From contig NZ_JAHESD010000039.1 of assembly GCF_018598585.1 (NCBI RefSeq), positions 1-53,889 of the forward strand: a stretch of 53,889 nucleotides of DNA. Reading direction: 5' to 3'. Below the pieces are notes generated by a model. The model was not told the DNA's origin. It made no database searches and worked only from the letters and a program-made list of their open reading frames with translations. Shown one piece after another: positions 36,140 through 45,678 of the stretch. Within the stretch, counting starts at the first letter, position 1; every line of letters begins with the position of its first letter. The position numbers were made by a program, and so were the translations under genes. Source of the stretch: Chryseosolibacter indicum (GTDB taxonomy: Bacteria > Bacteroidota > Bacteroidia > Cytophagales > Cyclobacteriaceae).

Positions 36140-38938
36140 TTAATTACTTCCTGCTACTTTTTTAGCCTTGGCAAAATCTCCTGCTTTAATGATGTTGATC
36201 TTGTCAGGTGTAAGATACTTTTTCATCGCTGCATTAATTTGCTCAGGTGTTAGAGCCATTACCTTATCTTCAAGTTTCTTGTCAAAGCTCAAATCTCTCT
36301 TAATGAAAAGGTAGTTGTTCAGCGTTCCTGCTAAACCACCATCCTGTGAACGTGCCACTGTCCGCGACTGTGTCCAACCTGATTTCGCTGCAGCAATCTC
36401 CTCAGCAGTAAATCCTGTAGTAATTACTTTCTGGATTTCATCTTTAAAAGCAGCTTCCAGTTTCTCTGCATTCTCCGGAGCATATATCGCGTAAGCGAAA
36501 AAGTTTCCGACAGGATCAAGCGAACCTGCATTAAACTGTGAGCCTACTCCGTAGCTCAATCCTTCTTTCTGCCTTATGCGTGTTGCAAGACGTGAGTTTA
36601 AAAACCCTCCGCCTAACATATAGTTACCAAGAACCAATGCCGGATAATCAGGATTGTCATCTCTCATTTCGAAATTGAAAGCTGCTGCAAAAAAAGCATT
36701 TGCCTTGTCTGGTGTTTCAAAATTTTTATTGATCTGCTCAACAGGAGTTGCCTTAGAAACAAGACGCGTAAACTGGGCAGTGCTTTTCCAATTACCCAAA
36801 AGATCAGTAACCATTTTTGTAATTGCATCTGCATCGAAATCTCCTACAATAGACATGGTAGCGTTAGAGGTACCATAGAAGGTCTTATAGAAGTTCTTCA
36901 CTTCGTCCAATGTCAATGCCTTAATGTTGGCTATGTCTTCATCAAACGTAGCAATATAACGTGGATCAGTCTTGGGATAAGGATTGATATGACGTTGAAT
37001 GTTTGTTATGGCTATTGCCTGAGGTTCGCTTCGGTTTGACTCAATTTCAGCCAACTGTTCGTTCTTTAGTTTCTCGAATTCATCAGCAGGGAAAATGGGC
37101 TCTCTTAACACTTCTGTTACGAGTTTTAACACTTCAGCAAGATTGGGCTTCGTTGTTGTGATATTTACATACGCTTGCGTTGCTCCGCCGCCGATAAAAA
37201 CATTTGCTTTTAGCCTGTCAAACTCATCTTTAATTTGCTGACGTGTGTGCTTTGCAGTTCCTCTATCCAAAAGGCTTGCAGCAAATTCTGCCGCTGTTCC
37301 TTTTCCGCTTAAAGTCTTTTCATCACCAAATCGTAATGTTATCCGGGCTTCAACTGACTCACCTCTTGTCTTCTTTGAAAGAAGGGCTAATTTCATCCCG
37401 TTAGGTAAATCACTTCTTTTTACGCGCGATTCTATATTAGCTGGTGAAGGATCAAAAGCTTCTCCCGCAGCCAAAGCCTCATTACCCTTATAGTCTTTTA
37501 CCATTGCTTCTACATCAGGCACAGGAGGAATGTCCGAGCGTTCAGGTTTTTCTGTAGGTATAAACACACCTGAAGTTCTGTTATCTGGCTTGAGGTATTG
37601 CGCTGCAACACGTTTTACATCATCTACTGTTACAGCCTTTACTCTGTCGCGATGTAAGAACATAAGACGCCAGTCACCAGCACCAATTGATTCACTTAAA
37701 GAAAGACCAATACGTTCGGACGAGTTATACATTAACTCCATTTGCTTGATCAGTTCATTTTTAGCACGTTCAACTTCTTCTTTCGTTGGCGGATTGGCTG
37801 TGAGGTCATCCAGCGTTTTTAACATGGTTGCTTTCGCGTCATCCAGTGATTTTTCTTTTAACACCTGCGCAAAAGTGAATAACAGGCCCGGTTCTTTTAG
37901 TTGGAAATTAAAAGAGCCTGCATTGCTTGCTTTTTTTGAGTCTACCAATGCTTTGTAAAGACGACCTGAAGGTTCTGATCCTAATACTTGTGTAAGCACA
38001 TCAATAGCTGCGAAATCAGGGTGAGAACCAGCAGGTATGTGATAGGCTGAAATAGCAACTTGTACATCACCCACTCTTCTCAACACTACAGAACGTTCAC
38101 CGTCCTGGGTGGGATCCATTGTATAAGTAGGCTGAATTTCACGAGTAGGTTTTGGAACTACACCGAACTTTTCATTGATCATTTTCAGCGTTTTCTCCTC
38201 GTCTATTTTACCTACTACCGTTAACACAGCATTGTCTGGTTGATAGTACTTTTTGTAAAAAGCCTGCAATCTCTCAATAGGTACATTTTCAAGATCTGCT
38301 CTGGACCCAATAGTTGACTTACCGTAATTGTGCCAGAGGTAAGCTGTCGACATAACACGTTGAAGCAATATGCCAAATGGGTTATTCTCACCCGATTCAA
38401 ATTCGTTTCTAACAACGGTCATCTCACTGTCGAGGTCCTTTTTGGCAATGAATGAATTTACCATCCTGTCTGCTTCAAGATCAAGTGCCCATGTCAGATT
38501 TTCTTCGGTAGCATTGAACGTTTCAAAGTAGTTTGTTCTGTCCGTCCAGGTAGTCCCGTTGGGTCTGGCACCGTGCTCTGTTAACTCCTGGGGAATGTTA
38601 GGATGTTTAGGCGTACCTTTAAACACAAGGTGTTCAAGCAAGTGAGCCATACCTGTTTCACCATAGTTCTCATGTTTCGAGCCAACCATGTAGGTAATAT
38701 TTACCGTAATGGTTTGCTTAGACTGATCAGGAAATAACAGAACGCGCAATCCATTCTGTAGACGATACTCTGTAATTCCTTCAACAGAGGTTACTTTAAC
38801 AGGAGGCGCAAGGGCAGCTTTGTTTTCAACAGGTATAGCTTCCGGGGTTTTACCGGAATCTTTACCCTTTTTCTTTTGGGCTATTGCCGGGCTCATGACC
38901 ATCAGCAAAGCCACCAGATAAATGATGCTTCTTTTCAT
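36140..38938 (-). CDS. M16 zinc peptidase with two tandem modules
   Basis: A 932-aa secreted protein (signal MKRSIIYLVALLMVMSPAIA, cleavage before QKKK). The N-terminal M16 module has the inverted zinc motif HLLEH (His99, Glu102, His103) with the downstream Glu pair in the helix ENLTWALDLEADRM. The second M16 module (about 500-930) lacks HxxEH (LLDRGTAKHTRQQI sits where it would be) and is likely structural. This active-plus-inactive clam shell is typical of pitrilysin-like peptidases of Bacteroidota; they degrade peptides in the periplasm. A promoter candidate lies at 38977-39006. Confidence 0.95.
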   Translation of the reverse strand: MKRSIIYLVALLMVMSPAIAQKKKGKDSGKTPEAIPVENKAALAPPVKVTSVEGITEYRLQNGLRVLLFPDQSKQTITVNITYMVGSKHENYGETGMAHLLEHLVFKGTPKHPNIPQELTEHGARPNGTTWTDRTNYFETFNATEENLTWALDLEADRMVNSFIAKKDLDSEMTVVRNEFESGENNPFGILLQRVMSTAYLWHNYGKSTIGSRADLENVPIERLQAFYKKYYQPDNAVLTVVGKIDEEKTLKMINEKFGVVPKPTREIQPTYTMDPTQDGERSVVLRRVGDVQVAISAYHIPAGSHPDFAAIDVLTQVLGSEPSGRLYKALVDSKKASNAGSFNFQLKEPGLLFTFAQVLKEKSLDDAKATMLKTLDDLTANPPTKEEVERAKNELIKQMELMYNSSERIGLSLSESIGAGDWRLMFLHRDRVKAVTVDDVKRVAAQYLKPDNRTSGVFIPTEKPERSDIPPVPDVEAMVKDYKGNEALAAGEAFDPSPANIESRVKRSDLPNGMKLALLSKKTRGESVEARITLRFGDEKTLSGKGTAAEFAASLLDRGTAKHTRQQIKDEFDRLKANVFIGGGATQAYVNITTTKPNLAEVLKLVTEVLREPIFPADEFEKLKNEQLAEIESNRSEPQAIAITNIQRHINPYPKTDPRYIATFDEDIANIKALTLDEVKNFYKTFYGTSNATMSIVGDFDADAITKMVTDLLGNWKSTAQFTRLVSKATPVEQINKNFETPDKANAFFAAAFNFEMRDDNPDYPALVLGNYMLGGGFLNSRLATRIRQKEGLSYGVGSQFNAGSLDPVGNFFAYAIYAPENAEKLEAAFKDEIQKVITTGFTAEEIAAAKSGWTQSRTVARSQDGGLAGTLNNYLFIKRDLSFDKKLEDKVMALTPEQINAAMKKYLTPDKINIIKAGDFAKAKKVAGSN

Positions 38939-38976
38939 TTGATAAGGGTTGTATTCTTAGGTTCAAGTGAATCTGT

Positions 38977-39006
38977 CTAATTTACGGAGAAGCAATTACA
39001 CAGCAA
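38977..39006 (-). promoter_or_regulatory. Candidate promoter of the M16 peptidase gene
   Basis: On the minus strand, TTG (complement of 39004-39006) is followed after 19 bp by TAAATTAG, one mismatch from TAnnTTTG. Spacing agrees with the Bacteroidota -33/-7 promoter. It is about 39 bp upstream of the ATG. Confidence 0.4.
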
Positions 39007-39067
39007 CACTATTTTTTTGAAGGATTCTTCACCAAGATACCCTTTTGGAATGAAACAGAAGCTTATC

Positions 39068-42000
39068 CTACATATTCCGCCTGTACTGACCGCCTACTTC
39101 AAATAGCGCCTTTGTGATCTGCCCCAACGAACACACCTTTGTGGCTTCCATCAGCTCACCAAAGATGTTCTTGTTTTGAATGGCTGCTTGCTGAACACGA
39201 TCAAGCATTACTGCTGATTTTTCTCCCTGGAAGGCTTGCAGGTTGCGCAACATCTTAATCTGATACTCCTTTTCTTCTGTAGTAGCACGAATTACTTCTC
39301 TTGGAATAATTGTAGGCGATCCTTTTGAACTCAGGAATGTATTTACACCAATAATCGGGTATTCACCGGTATGCTTTAAGGTTTCGTAGTAAAGGCTCTC
39401 TTCCTGGATCTTGCCGCGCTGATACATGGTTTCCATTGCACCAAGTACGCCTCCGCGTTCTGTTATCCGATCAAATTCTGAAAGCACAGCTTCTTCTACA
39501 AGATCGGTCAGCTCTTCAATGATAAAAGATCCCTGTAAAGGATTTTCGTTTTTTGCCAACCCAAGCTCTTTGTTAATGATCAACTGGATAGCCATGGCTC
39601 TTCGCACGGACTCTTCCGTTGGCGTTGTTATCGCCTCGTCATACGCGTTGGTGTGAAGCGAATTACAGTTGTCGTAGATAGCGTACAGCGCTTGTAATGT
39701 TGTGCGGATGTCGTTGAAATCTATCTCCTGAGCGTGCAACGATCTGCCTGATGTCTGAATGTGATACTTCAACATCTGGCTTCTTGCATCCGCTCCGTAT
39801 TTATTCTTCAACGCCTTGGCCCATAATCTTCTTGCAACGCGACCTATAACTGCATATTCAGGATCGACACCATTGCTAAAGAAGAAGGAAAGGTTAGGTG
39901 CGAAATCATTGATGTTCATTCCCCTGCTTAAGTAATATTCCACGTAAGTGAAACCATTCGCCAGCGTAAAGGCAAGCTGTGTAATAGGATTAGCGCCTGC
40001 CTCTGCAATATGATAACCCGAGATAGATACCGAATAAAAGTTTCTTACACCCTGATCAATAAAATACTGCTGAACATCACCCATCAGCCTCAACGCAAAC
40101 TCTGTAGAGAAGATGCAGGTATTCTGCGCCTGGTCTTCTTTTAGGATATCGGCCTGAACCGTACCACGTACTTGTGATAAGGTAGAAGCTTTTATCTTTT
40201 CATATACATCCAGCGGGAGAACCTGATCGCCTGTAACACCGAGCAACATCAAGCCCAGTCCATCATTACCTTTTGGTAATGCGCCTTGATACGCCGGCCT
40301 TTCAGCATCTTTATAAATGGCTTCTATTTTCTGCTTTACATCTTCTTCAAGTCCGTTTTGCTTTATGTAGATTTCACATTGCTGATCAATGGCAGCATTC
40401 ATGAAATAGCCTAACAGCATCGGTGCAGGACCGTTGATAGTCATTGATACGGAAGTCTTGGGATCGGCCAGGTTAAATCCGCTATACAATTTCTTGGCAT
40501 CATCAAGACAGCAAATGCTTACACCCGAGTTGCCGATCTTACCGTAGATATCAGGGCGATAATCAGGGTCGTTACCATAAAGCGTAACAGAGTCAAATGC
40601 CGTTGATAATCTTTTCGCAGGCATTGACAAGCTTACGTAGTGAAAACGTCTGTTTGTTCTTTCTGGTCCGCCTTCACCGGCAAACATCCTTGTCGGATCT
40701 TCACCTTCTCTTTTAAAAGGATATATACCTGCCGTATAAGGAAACTCTCCCGGCACGTTTTCCTGTAAACTCCATGACAGCAAGTCGCCCCAGGCTTCAT
40801 ATCGCGGTAGCGCCACCTTAGGAACTTCAGTATGCGAAAGCGACTCTGAATGTGTTTTAATTGCAATCTCTTTATCGCGAACCTTAAACCTGAAGTGACT
40901 ATCCTTGTACTGCTTTACTTTACTACTCCATTCTTCAAGCAACTTCCAGTTTTTTGGATCAAGGTTGAGTTTCAGTTTTTCAAATTGCTCTTCCAGCGCC
41001 TTAATCAATCTGTCTTTGTCTTCTATTGATGATTCCTTAAGCGTGTCAATCGACTTTCTTATCGCATATAATTTCTGTGCTACTTCACGCTGTTCTCTTA
41101 CCCAGGTATCGTACTTCCTATTGTTCTCTGAGATTTCACTAAGATAGCGGGTACGATGAGGCGGAATGACAAACACCTTCTCAGACATCTCTCTTGTAAT
41201 CTCAAAAGTTGATTGCAATTCTGCGCCTGTCTTTTCCGCTATCTTATCAATAAGGTGTTTATACAATTGATTAGTGCCCGGATCATTAAACTGCGATGCA
41301 ATAGTGCCATACACTGGCATGTCTTCAACCTTGCTGTTCCAAAGCTGATGGTTGCGTTGGTATTGTTTCTTTACATCGCGCAAAGCATCAAGAGCACCTC
41401 GCTTATCAAACTTGTTCAATGCTATTACATCAGCAAAGTCGAGCATGTCTATTTTCTCCAACTGTGTTGCTGCACCATACTCCGGGGTCATTACGTAGAG
41501 TGATACATCACTGTGATCAAGTATTTCGGTATCACTTTGTCCAATACCGGAAGTCTCCAGGATAATGAGATCATACCCGGCAGCTTTCAATACAAGAATA
41601 GCTTCTTTCACATACGCTGAAAGGGCCAGATTGCTCTGGCGTGTTGCGAGTGATCGCATATATACTCTTGAATTATTAATCGCATTCATACGAATACGAT
41701 CGCCGAGCAATGCACCACCTGTTTTTCTTTTGGATGGATCTACGGAAATGATCCCGATGTTTTTGTCTTTGAAATCGATGAGAAATCTTCTGACCAACTC
41801 ATCGACCATTGATGATTTACCAGCGCCACCTGTACCTGTAATACCCAGCACCGGAACATGTGACGTCTCAGCTTTTTTCTTTACCTGATCGAAGATGGTT
41901 TTATGCTTATCGAAATAGTTTTCGGCAGCTGAAATAAGCTGAGCTATAGCCAGGTGATTTTTCGCATTCAGATCATCAACCTTTACATCAATGGATTCGC

Positions 42001-42502
42001 CGGTAGGATAATCGCTACGCTCAACCAGGTCGTTGATCATGCCCTGAAGACCAAGCGCACGGCCATCATCGGGAGAGTAGATTTTGGTAATGCCATAATC
42101 CATCAGCTCTTTAATCTCATCGGGTAAGATTACCCCTCCTCCGCCTCCGAATATCTTAATATGTCCTGCTCCCTTTTCCTGCAAAAGGTCATACATGTAT
42201 TTGAAGTATTCGTTGTGGCCACCCTGGTAGCTTGTCATTGCTATGGCCTGCGCATCTTCCTGAATGGCGGTATTTACAACTTCCTCAACACTTCTGTCGT
42301 GCCCTAAATGAATCACTTCACAACCTGTTACCTGAATAATCCTACGCATAATGTTGATGGCCGCATCGTGCCCATCAAACAAACTGGCTGCTGTTACAAT
42401 ACGAACTTTATTTTTAGGTTTATAGGGTTCAGGCGCTTTGTGCCCCGCAAGTGAAGTTTGCTTCTCAACCTTTTTTTCTGGACTCGCTGTTTCAGTACTC
42501 AT
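39068..42502 (-). CDS. icmF: IcmF-type fused acyl-CoA mutase (isobutyryl-CoA mutase-like)
   Basis: A 1144-aa fusion in IcmF order: B12-binding domain (about 30-160; [15 protein letters not shown] carries the cobalt-ligand His), G-protein chaperone (about 215-440; [20 protein letters not shown]), linker, and a TIM-barrel mutase domain (about 560-1144). Family work separates IcmF from methylmalonyl-CoA mutase by pocket residues. Here YPFKREG supplies Phe where methylmalonyl-CoA mutases have Tyr, and DQAQNTCIF supplies Gln where they have Arg, matching IcmF. It likely interconverts isobutyryl- and n-butyryl-CoA with adenosylcobalamin. B12 genes are not in the window. The mutase barrel segments look intact. 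Confidence 0.93.
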   Translation of the reverse strand: MSTETASPEKKVEKQTSLAGHKAPEPYKPKNKVRIVTAASLFDGHDAAINIMRRIIQVTGCEVIHLGHDRSVEEVVNTAIQEDAQAIAMTSYQGGHNEYFKYMYDLLQEKGAGHIKIFGGGGGVILPDEIKELMDYGITKIYSPDDGRALGLQGMINDLVERSDYPTGESIDVKVDDLNAKNHLAIAQLISAAENYFDKHKTIFDQVKKKAETSHVPVLGITGTGGAGKSSMVDELVRRFLIDFKDKNIGIISVDPSKRKTGGALLGDRIRMNAINNSRVYMRSLATRQSNLALSAYVKEAILVLKAAGYDLIILETSGIGQSDTEILDHSDVSLYVMTPEYGAATQLEKIDMLDFADVIALNKFDKRGALDALRDVKKQYQRNHQLWNSKVEDMPVYGTIASQFNDPGTNQLYKHLIDKIAEKTGAELQSTFEITREMSEKVFVIPPHRTRYLSEISENNRKYDTWVREQREVAQKLYAIRKSIDTLKESSIEDKDRLIKALEEQFEKLKLNLDPKNWKLLEEWSSKVKQYKDSHFRFKVRDKEIAIKTHSESLSHTEVPKVALPRYEAWGDLLSWSLQENVPGEFPYTAGIYPFKREGEDPTRMFAGEGGPERTNRRFHYVSLSMPAKRLSTAFDSVTLYGNDPDYRPDIYGKIGNSGVSICCLDDAKKLYSGFNLADPKTSVSMTINGPAPMLLGYFMNAAIDQQCEIYIKQNGLEEDVKQKIEAIYKDAERPAYQGALPKGNDGLGLMLLGVTGDQVLPLDVYEKIKASTLSQVRGTVQADILKEDQAQNTCIFSTEFALRLMGDVQQYFIDQGVRNFYSVSISGYHIAEAGANPITQLAFTLANGFTYVEYYLSRGMNINDFAPNLSFFFSNGVDPEYAVIGRVARRLWAKALKNKYGADARSQMLKYHIQTSGRSLHAQEIDFNDIRTTLQALYAIYDNCNSLHTNAYDEAITTPTEESVRRAMAIQLIINKELGLAKNENPLQGSFIIEELTDLVEEAVLSEFDRITERGGVLGAMETMYQRGKIQEESLYYETLKHTGEYPIIGVNTFLSSKGSPTIIPREVIRATTEEKEYQIKMLRNLQAFQGEKSAVMLDRVQQAAIQNKNIFGELMEATKVCSLGQITKALFEVGGQYRRNM

Positions 42503-42519
42503 AGCAATGTTTATCGGGG

Positions 42520-42527
42520 CAAAAATA
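42520..42527 (-). promoter_or_regulatory. -7-like box upstream of icmF
   Basis: On the minus strand TATTTTTG (complement of 42520-42527) matches TAnnTTTG, 18 bp upstream of the icmF ATG. No TTG at 19-20 bp upstream, so support is partial. Confidence 0.35.
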
Positions 42528-42615
42528 ATGCACTCGATTGATAAACACTAACACCCATTAGGAAGAGATTGTTTAAATGGATTGCCGATAGCGTGTGATT
42601 GGAGTGGGTTCAGTG

Positions 42616-42635
42616 CAGAATCAGTACTGATTCTG
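42616..42635. repeat. Perfect 20-bp palindrome between the PHP gene and icmF
   Basis: CAGAATCAGTACTGATTCTG reads identically on both strands. It lies about 114 bp upstream of the icmF ATG and 153 bp past the PHP stop. There is no T-run, so a protein-binding operator is more likely than a terminator. Confidence 0.7.
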
Positions 42636-42662
42636 TGCAAATTCACTGATAACGCATCGATT

Positions 42663-42689
42663 CTTCATAGAAAAGGCCTTTTCATGAAG
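42663..42689. repeat. 27-nt imperfect palindrome (PHP-icmF intergenic)
   Basis: CTTCAT-A-GAAAAGGCCTTTTC-ATGAAG: a 14-bp perfect core with six more paired bases on each side around a single bulged A. It is followed on the plus strand by a short repeat (GCAGAAG three times, about 42694-42723). It lies 27 bp from the 20-bp palindrome. Confidence 0.6.
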
Positions 42690-42787
42690 GTTGGCAGAAG
42701 GATTGCAGAAGCATGGCAGAAGCAATATTGATGCTACCCTAAAGGCACATCGATATCAAACCGGGGCGTAAGCCAGGAAGGCTATCT

Positions 42788-43636
42788 TTAGATTAAAATG
42801 CCAGTTTCGTTAAAAGGAATGCGTTGCCAGGTGCCTCCTCGCAAGATTGATACGTTGGTAAACCCGATTTCTTTCAAAAGCGCCGCAGTTTCCTCAAAAT
42901 GGCTCACCAGGTCTTTTTCATGATGGGCATCGCTGTTGATGGTAACGGGGATATCTTTTTCACGGATGATCTCCAATATCCAGGGACTTGGGTATGTTGT
43001 AGGCGACTTCTTTTGATACAATCCCCTCGTATTCACTTCAACGATCAGCTGGGCCTGGTCGATTAATCGTAAGGTTTGAAGGATCTGATCCTGATACCAG
43101 CTATCAGCTTCCAGGTAATATTTTTCTGAAGGGTTTTGAATTTTGATCTTATCCAAGTGCCCTACAATGGTTGGGGCCGCCGAAAAAATCATTTCACGAG
43201 TAAGTTCGAAATACCGGATAACGGCATCTTTCATGTTGCCATTAAAAATCTTATCTACACCTTCCAGAAACAATTCATGGCTTCCGTCAATCTCCCATCT
43301 TCTTCCGTCAGGAAACTGATCGACGAAATGAATAGAGCCAATGGTGTAATCAAGGTCATCTTTATATTCGAAGGGAGAAACTACTCCGGGAATAAAATCG
43401 ATCTCAAGGCTTTTATAGATCTCGATATCGTGTACATGTTTCTTTAGATCATTGATGTTATCAAAATATGCAAGTAAGTCTTCTTTTTGTACACACCATT
43501 TGCAATCGAAAGGAACAGGAGCATGCGATGAGAAGCCAAGACTAACTACGCCATTTCTCCTGGCTGAGTCAATATACTCATTAAACTCGCTTTTGCCGTC
43601 GCAATACTTAGAATGGGTATGATAGTTAGTCCACAT
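42788..43636 (-). CDS. PHP domain histidinol-phosphatase-like protein
   Basis: A 282-aa PHP (polymerase and histidinol phosphatase) hydrolase. Metal-binding motifs are visible: NYHTHSKYCDGK (about 4), SSHAP (about 37), EIDFIPG (about 79), GSIHFVD (about 98), GHLDKIK (about 159) and NSDAHH (about 234). This set and length match HisK-type histidinol-phosphatases, which dephosphorylate histidinol phosphate using three metals. No other his genes are nearby, so a different phosphoester is possible. It is transcribed towards icmF; the palindrome region separates them. Confidence 0.88.
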   Translation of the reverse strand: MWTNYHTHSKYCDGKSEFNEYIDSARRNGVVSLGFSSHAPVPFDCKWCVQKEDLLAYFDNINDLKKHVHDIEIYKSLEIDFIPGVVSPFEYKDDLDYTIGSIHFVDQFPDGRRWEIDGSHELFLEGVDKIFNGNMKDAVIRYFELTREMIFSAAPTIVGHLDKIKIQNPSEKYYLEADSWYQDQILQTLRLIDQAQLIVEVNTRGLYQKKSPTTYPSPWILEIIREKDIPVTINSDAHHEKDLVSHFEETAALLKEIGFTNVSILRGGTWQRIPFNETGILI

Positions 43637-43852
43637 AGCTGGTTGTTTGGTTGTTATATCCGATTAAAACCTATAAATCTATACCACCATCACCCGTTTA
43701 GATTCGGCAATGGTGTTAAGACTGGTATAATCGAAAAAATAAAGTAGCCAACGAATTAGCGGAATTCATCTTTCAAAAGGTACATGTAAGACTAGTAAAA
43801 AGAGCAATAACAGGAAACAACGCCTGCCATCGGGCAGTTCTGCTTCTATAGC

Positions 43853-45673
43853 TTACATCCGCTGGATTTCGTTCAGTTTTCTGTATAAGCCGTTCTGGAG
43901 AATAAGCGAATCGTGCTTACCACGTTCAATGACCTGGCCATCCTGAATAACGATGATCTCATCCGCATGTTGAATTGTACTCAGCCGATGGGCAATTACA
44001 ATAGACGTTCGGTTCTTCATCAGACTAAAGAGGGCATCTTGTACCAGGCGTTCGGATTCAGAATCGAGTGCTGAAGTTGCTTCATCAAGAATTAAAATTG
44101 GAGGGTTCTTCAACACAGCGCGCGCAATGCTGATACGTTGACGCTGACCACCGGAAAGTTTAGAACCGCGCTCACCAATCACTGTCTGATATCCATCTTC
44201 TGTTTGCATGATGAAGTCGTGCGCATGTGCAATTTTTGCCGCCCTGATCACATCTTCTTCTTTCATATCTTTCATGCCAAAAGCGATGTTATTGAAAATT
44301 GTATCGTTGAACAGAATTGACTCCTGCGTAACTACACCTATTTGTCCTCGCAGTGATTCAAGCTCGCAATCTCTTAAGGAAATACCATCGATGCGTACGT
44401 CACCTGATGTAGGATCGTAAAATCTAGGAATAAGATCCGCCAGGGTTGATTTACCACCACCAGAAGGACCCACTAGCGCTATTGTCTTACCTTTCTGAAT
44501 TTTGAGATGGATGTTACGAAGTACTGGTTCTTTATCATAGGCAAAACTAACATCTACAAATTCTATGGCCTCGGAAAACTTCGTTAGTATAACGGCATTT
44601 GCTTTACTTTGAATGGCAGGTTTAGTATCGATAATTTTGAAAATTCTTTCTGCTGAAGAAATGCCTTTCTGTAAAGATGTAAGTCCGTTAGAGAAGTTTT
44701 TTGCAGGCTGAATCATCATGGTGAAAAACACCAGGAAGACGATGAATGAAGCCGGACTAAGATCACCAGTTCCTGAAAGAACGGAATGACCACCAAAATA
44801 AAGGATGGTGGCAACCACAATAATTCCCAAAAATTCTGATAACGGTGCCGCTAGTTCATTTTTCCTTGAAATAGACAAGTTTACTTTTCTGTGGTAAGAA
44901 GTTTCCGCATCAATCTTATCCGTTAGAAACTGCCTTGCATTAAAGGCATTAATTACGCGCATACTGCCAAACGTCTCATCCAGTATATTCACTATGCGCC
45001 CCATTGACTCCTGGCTCTGCTTCGCTTTTTTCTTTAAGCGCTTGATGATGGTGGAGATTACATAACCTGTAACAGGCAGTACGATCAATGTAAACAATGT
45101 CAGTTTTACAGAAATGGAAAACAAAATACCAATGTGAATAATCAGCGTAATCGGCTCTTTAACGGCTTTCAAGCTGTTTAGTACTGTACCTTCTACTTCT
45201 CCGACATCATTAGTAAAACGCGAAATCAAATCGCCTTTGCGTTGGTCATTAAAGTATGCAATTTCCAACCGGGATACATTTCTAAAAATATCCATCCGGA
45301 TGTTCTTTACAACATCTACTTTAATTCTTGAAGCAACCATTCGCTCCATGTATCGGAAAATATTAGAGATCAATACAAGAACAATAATGGAAATACATAC
45401 AAACAGCAGCGCCCTTACCTGCCCGTTTTCTTCAATGATCTTTAAGAAATGATAGTTAAAAAGATCCCTCACATAATTCACGCTTAAACTAAAAGCAGGA
45501 TAAGCAGGAACAGACTCAGCCGTATTTTGAAGGAAGATAACTTCCAGCAAGGGTTTTAATAGGCCTAAATAACTTGCTCCAAATGCAGCACCTAAAAATG
45601 AAAAGAGAATAAATTTGACTATCCGTGAATTAATGTTTGGCGCATACTGAAGAATGCGAAGGTATATTTTCAT
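43853..45673 (-). CDS. MsbA-like ABC exporter (permease-ATPase fusion)
   Basis: A 606-aa half transporter. The membrane domain (about 1-335) has six hydrophobic helices (first at about 20-40). The ATPase (about 365-600) has Walker A GPSGGGKSTLADLI, the signature LSGGQRQRISIARA, Walker B ILILDEATSALD and the H-loop IAHRLST. It works as a homodimer. MsbA relatives flip lipid A-core or other lipids; other substrates are possible. It starts 5 bp after the stop of the Wzi-like outer-membrane gene, so the two form an operon concerned with envelope glycan or lipid export. Confidence 0.95.
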   Translation of the reverse strand: MKIYLRILQYAPNINSRIVKFILFSFLGAAFGASYLGLLKPLLEVIFLQNTAESVPAYPAFSLSVNYVRDLFNYHFLKIIEENGQVRALLFVCISIIVLVLISNIFRYMERMVASRIKVDVVKNIRMDIFRNVSRLEIAYFNDQRKGDLISRFTNDVGEVEGTVLNSLKAVKEPITLIIHIGILFSISVKLTLFTLIVLPVTGYVISTIIKRLKKKAKQSQESMGRIVNILDETFGSMRVINAFNARQFLTDKIDAETSYHRKVNLSISRKNELAAPLSEFLGIIVVATILYFGGHSVLSGTGDLSPASFIVFLVFFTMMIQPAKNFSNGLTSLQKGISSAERIFKIIDTKPAIQSKANAVILTKFSEAIEFVDVSFAYDKEPVLRNIHLKIQKGKTIALVGPSGGGKSTLADLIPRFYDPTSGDVRIDGISLRDCELESLRGQIGVVTQESILFNDTIFNNIAFGMKDMKEEDVIRAAKIAHAHDFIMQTEDGYQTVIGERGSKLSGGQRQRISIARAVLKNPPILILDEATSALDSESERLVQDALFSLMKNRTSIVIAHRLSTIQHADEIIVIQDGQVIERGKHDSLILQNGLYRKLNEIQRM

Positions 45674-45678
45674 CTAAT

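Noticed and set aside
42503-42787. Cobalamin riboswitch upstream of icmF
   Set aside because: A B12-dependent enzyme makes it tempting, but I could not find the conserved B12-box or the multi-stem layout; only palindromes are present.
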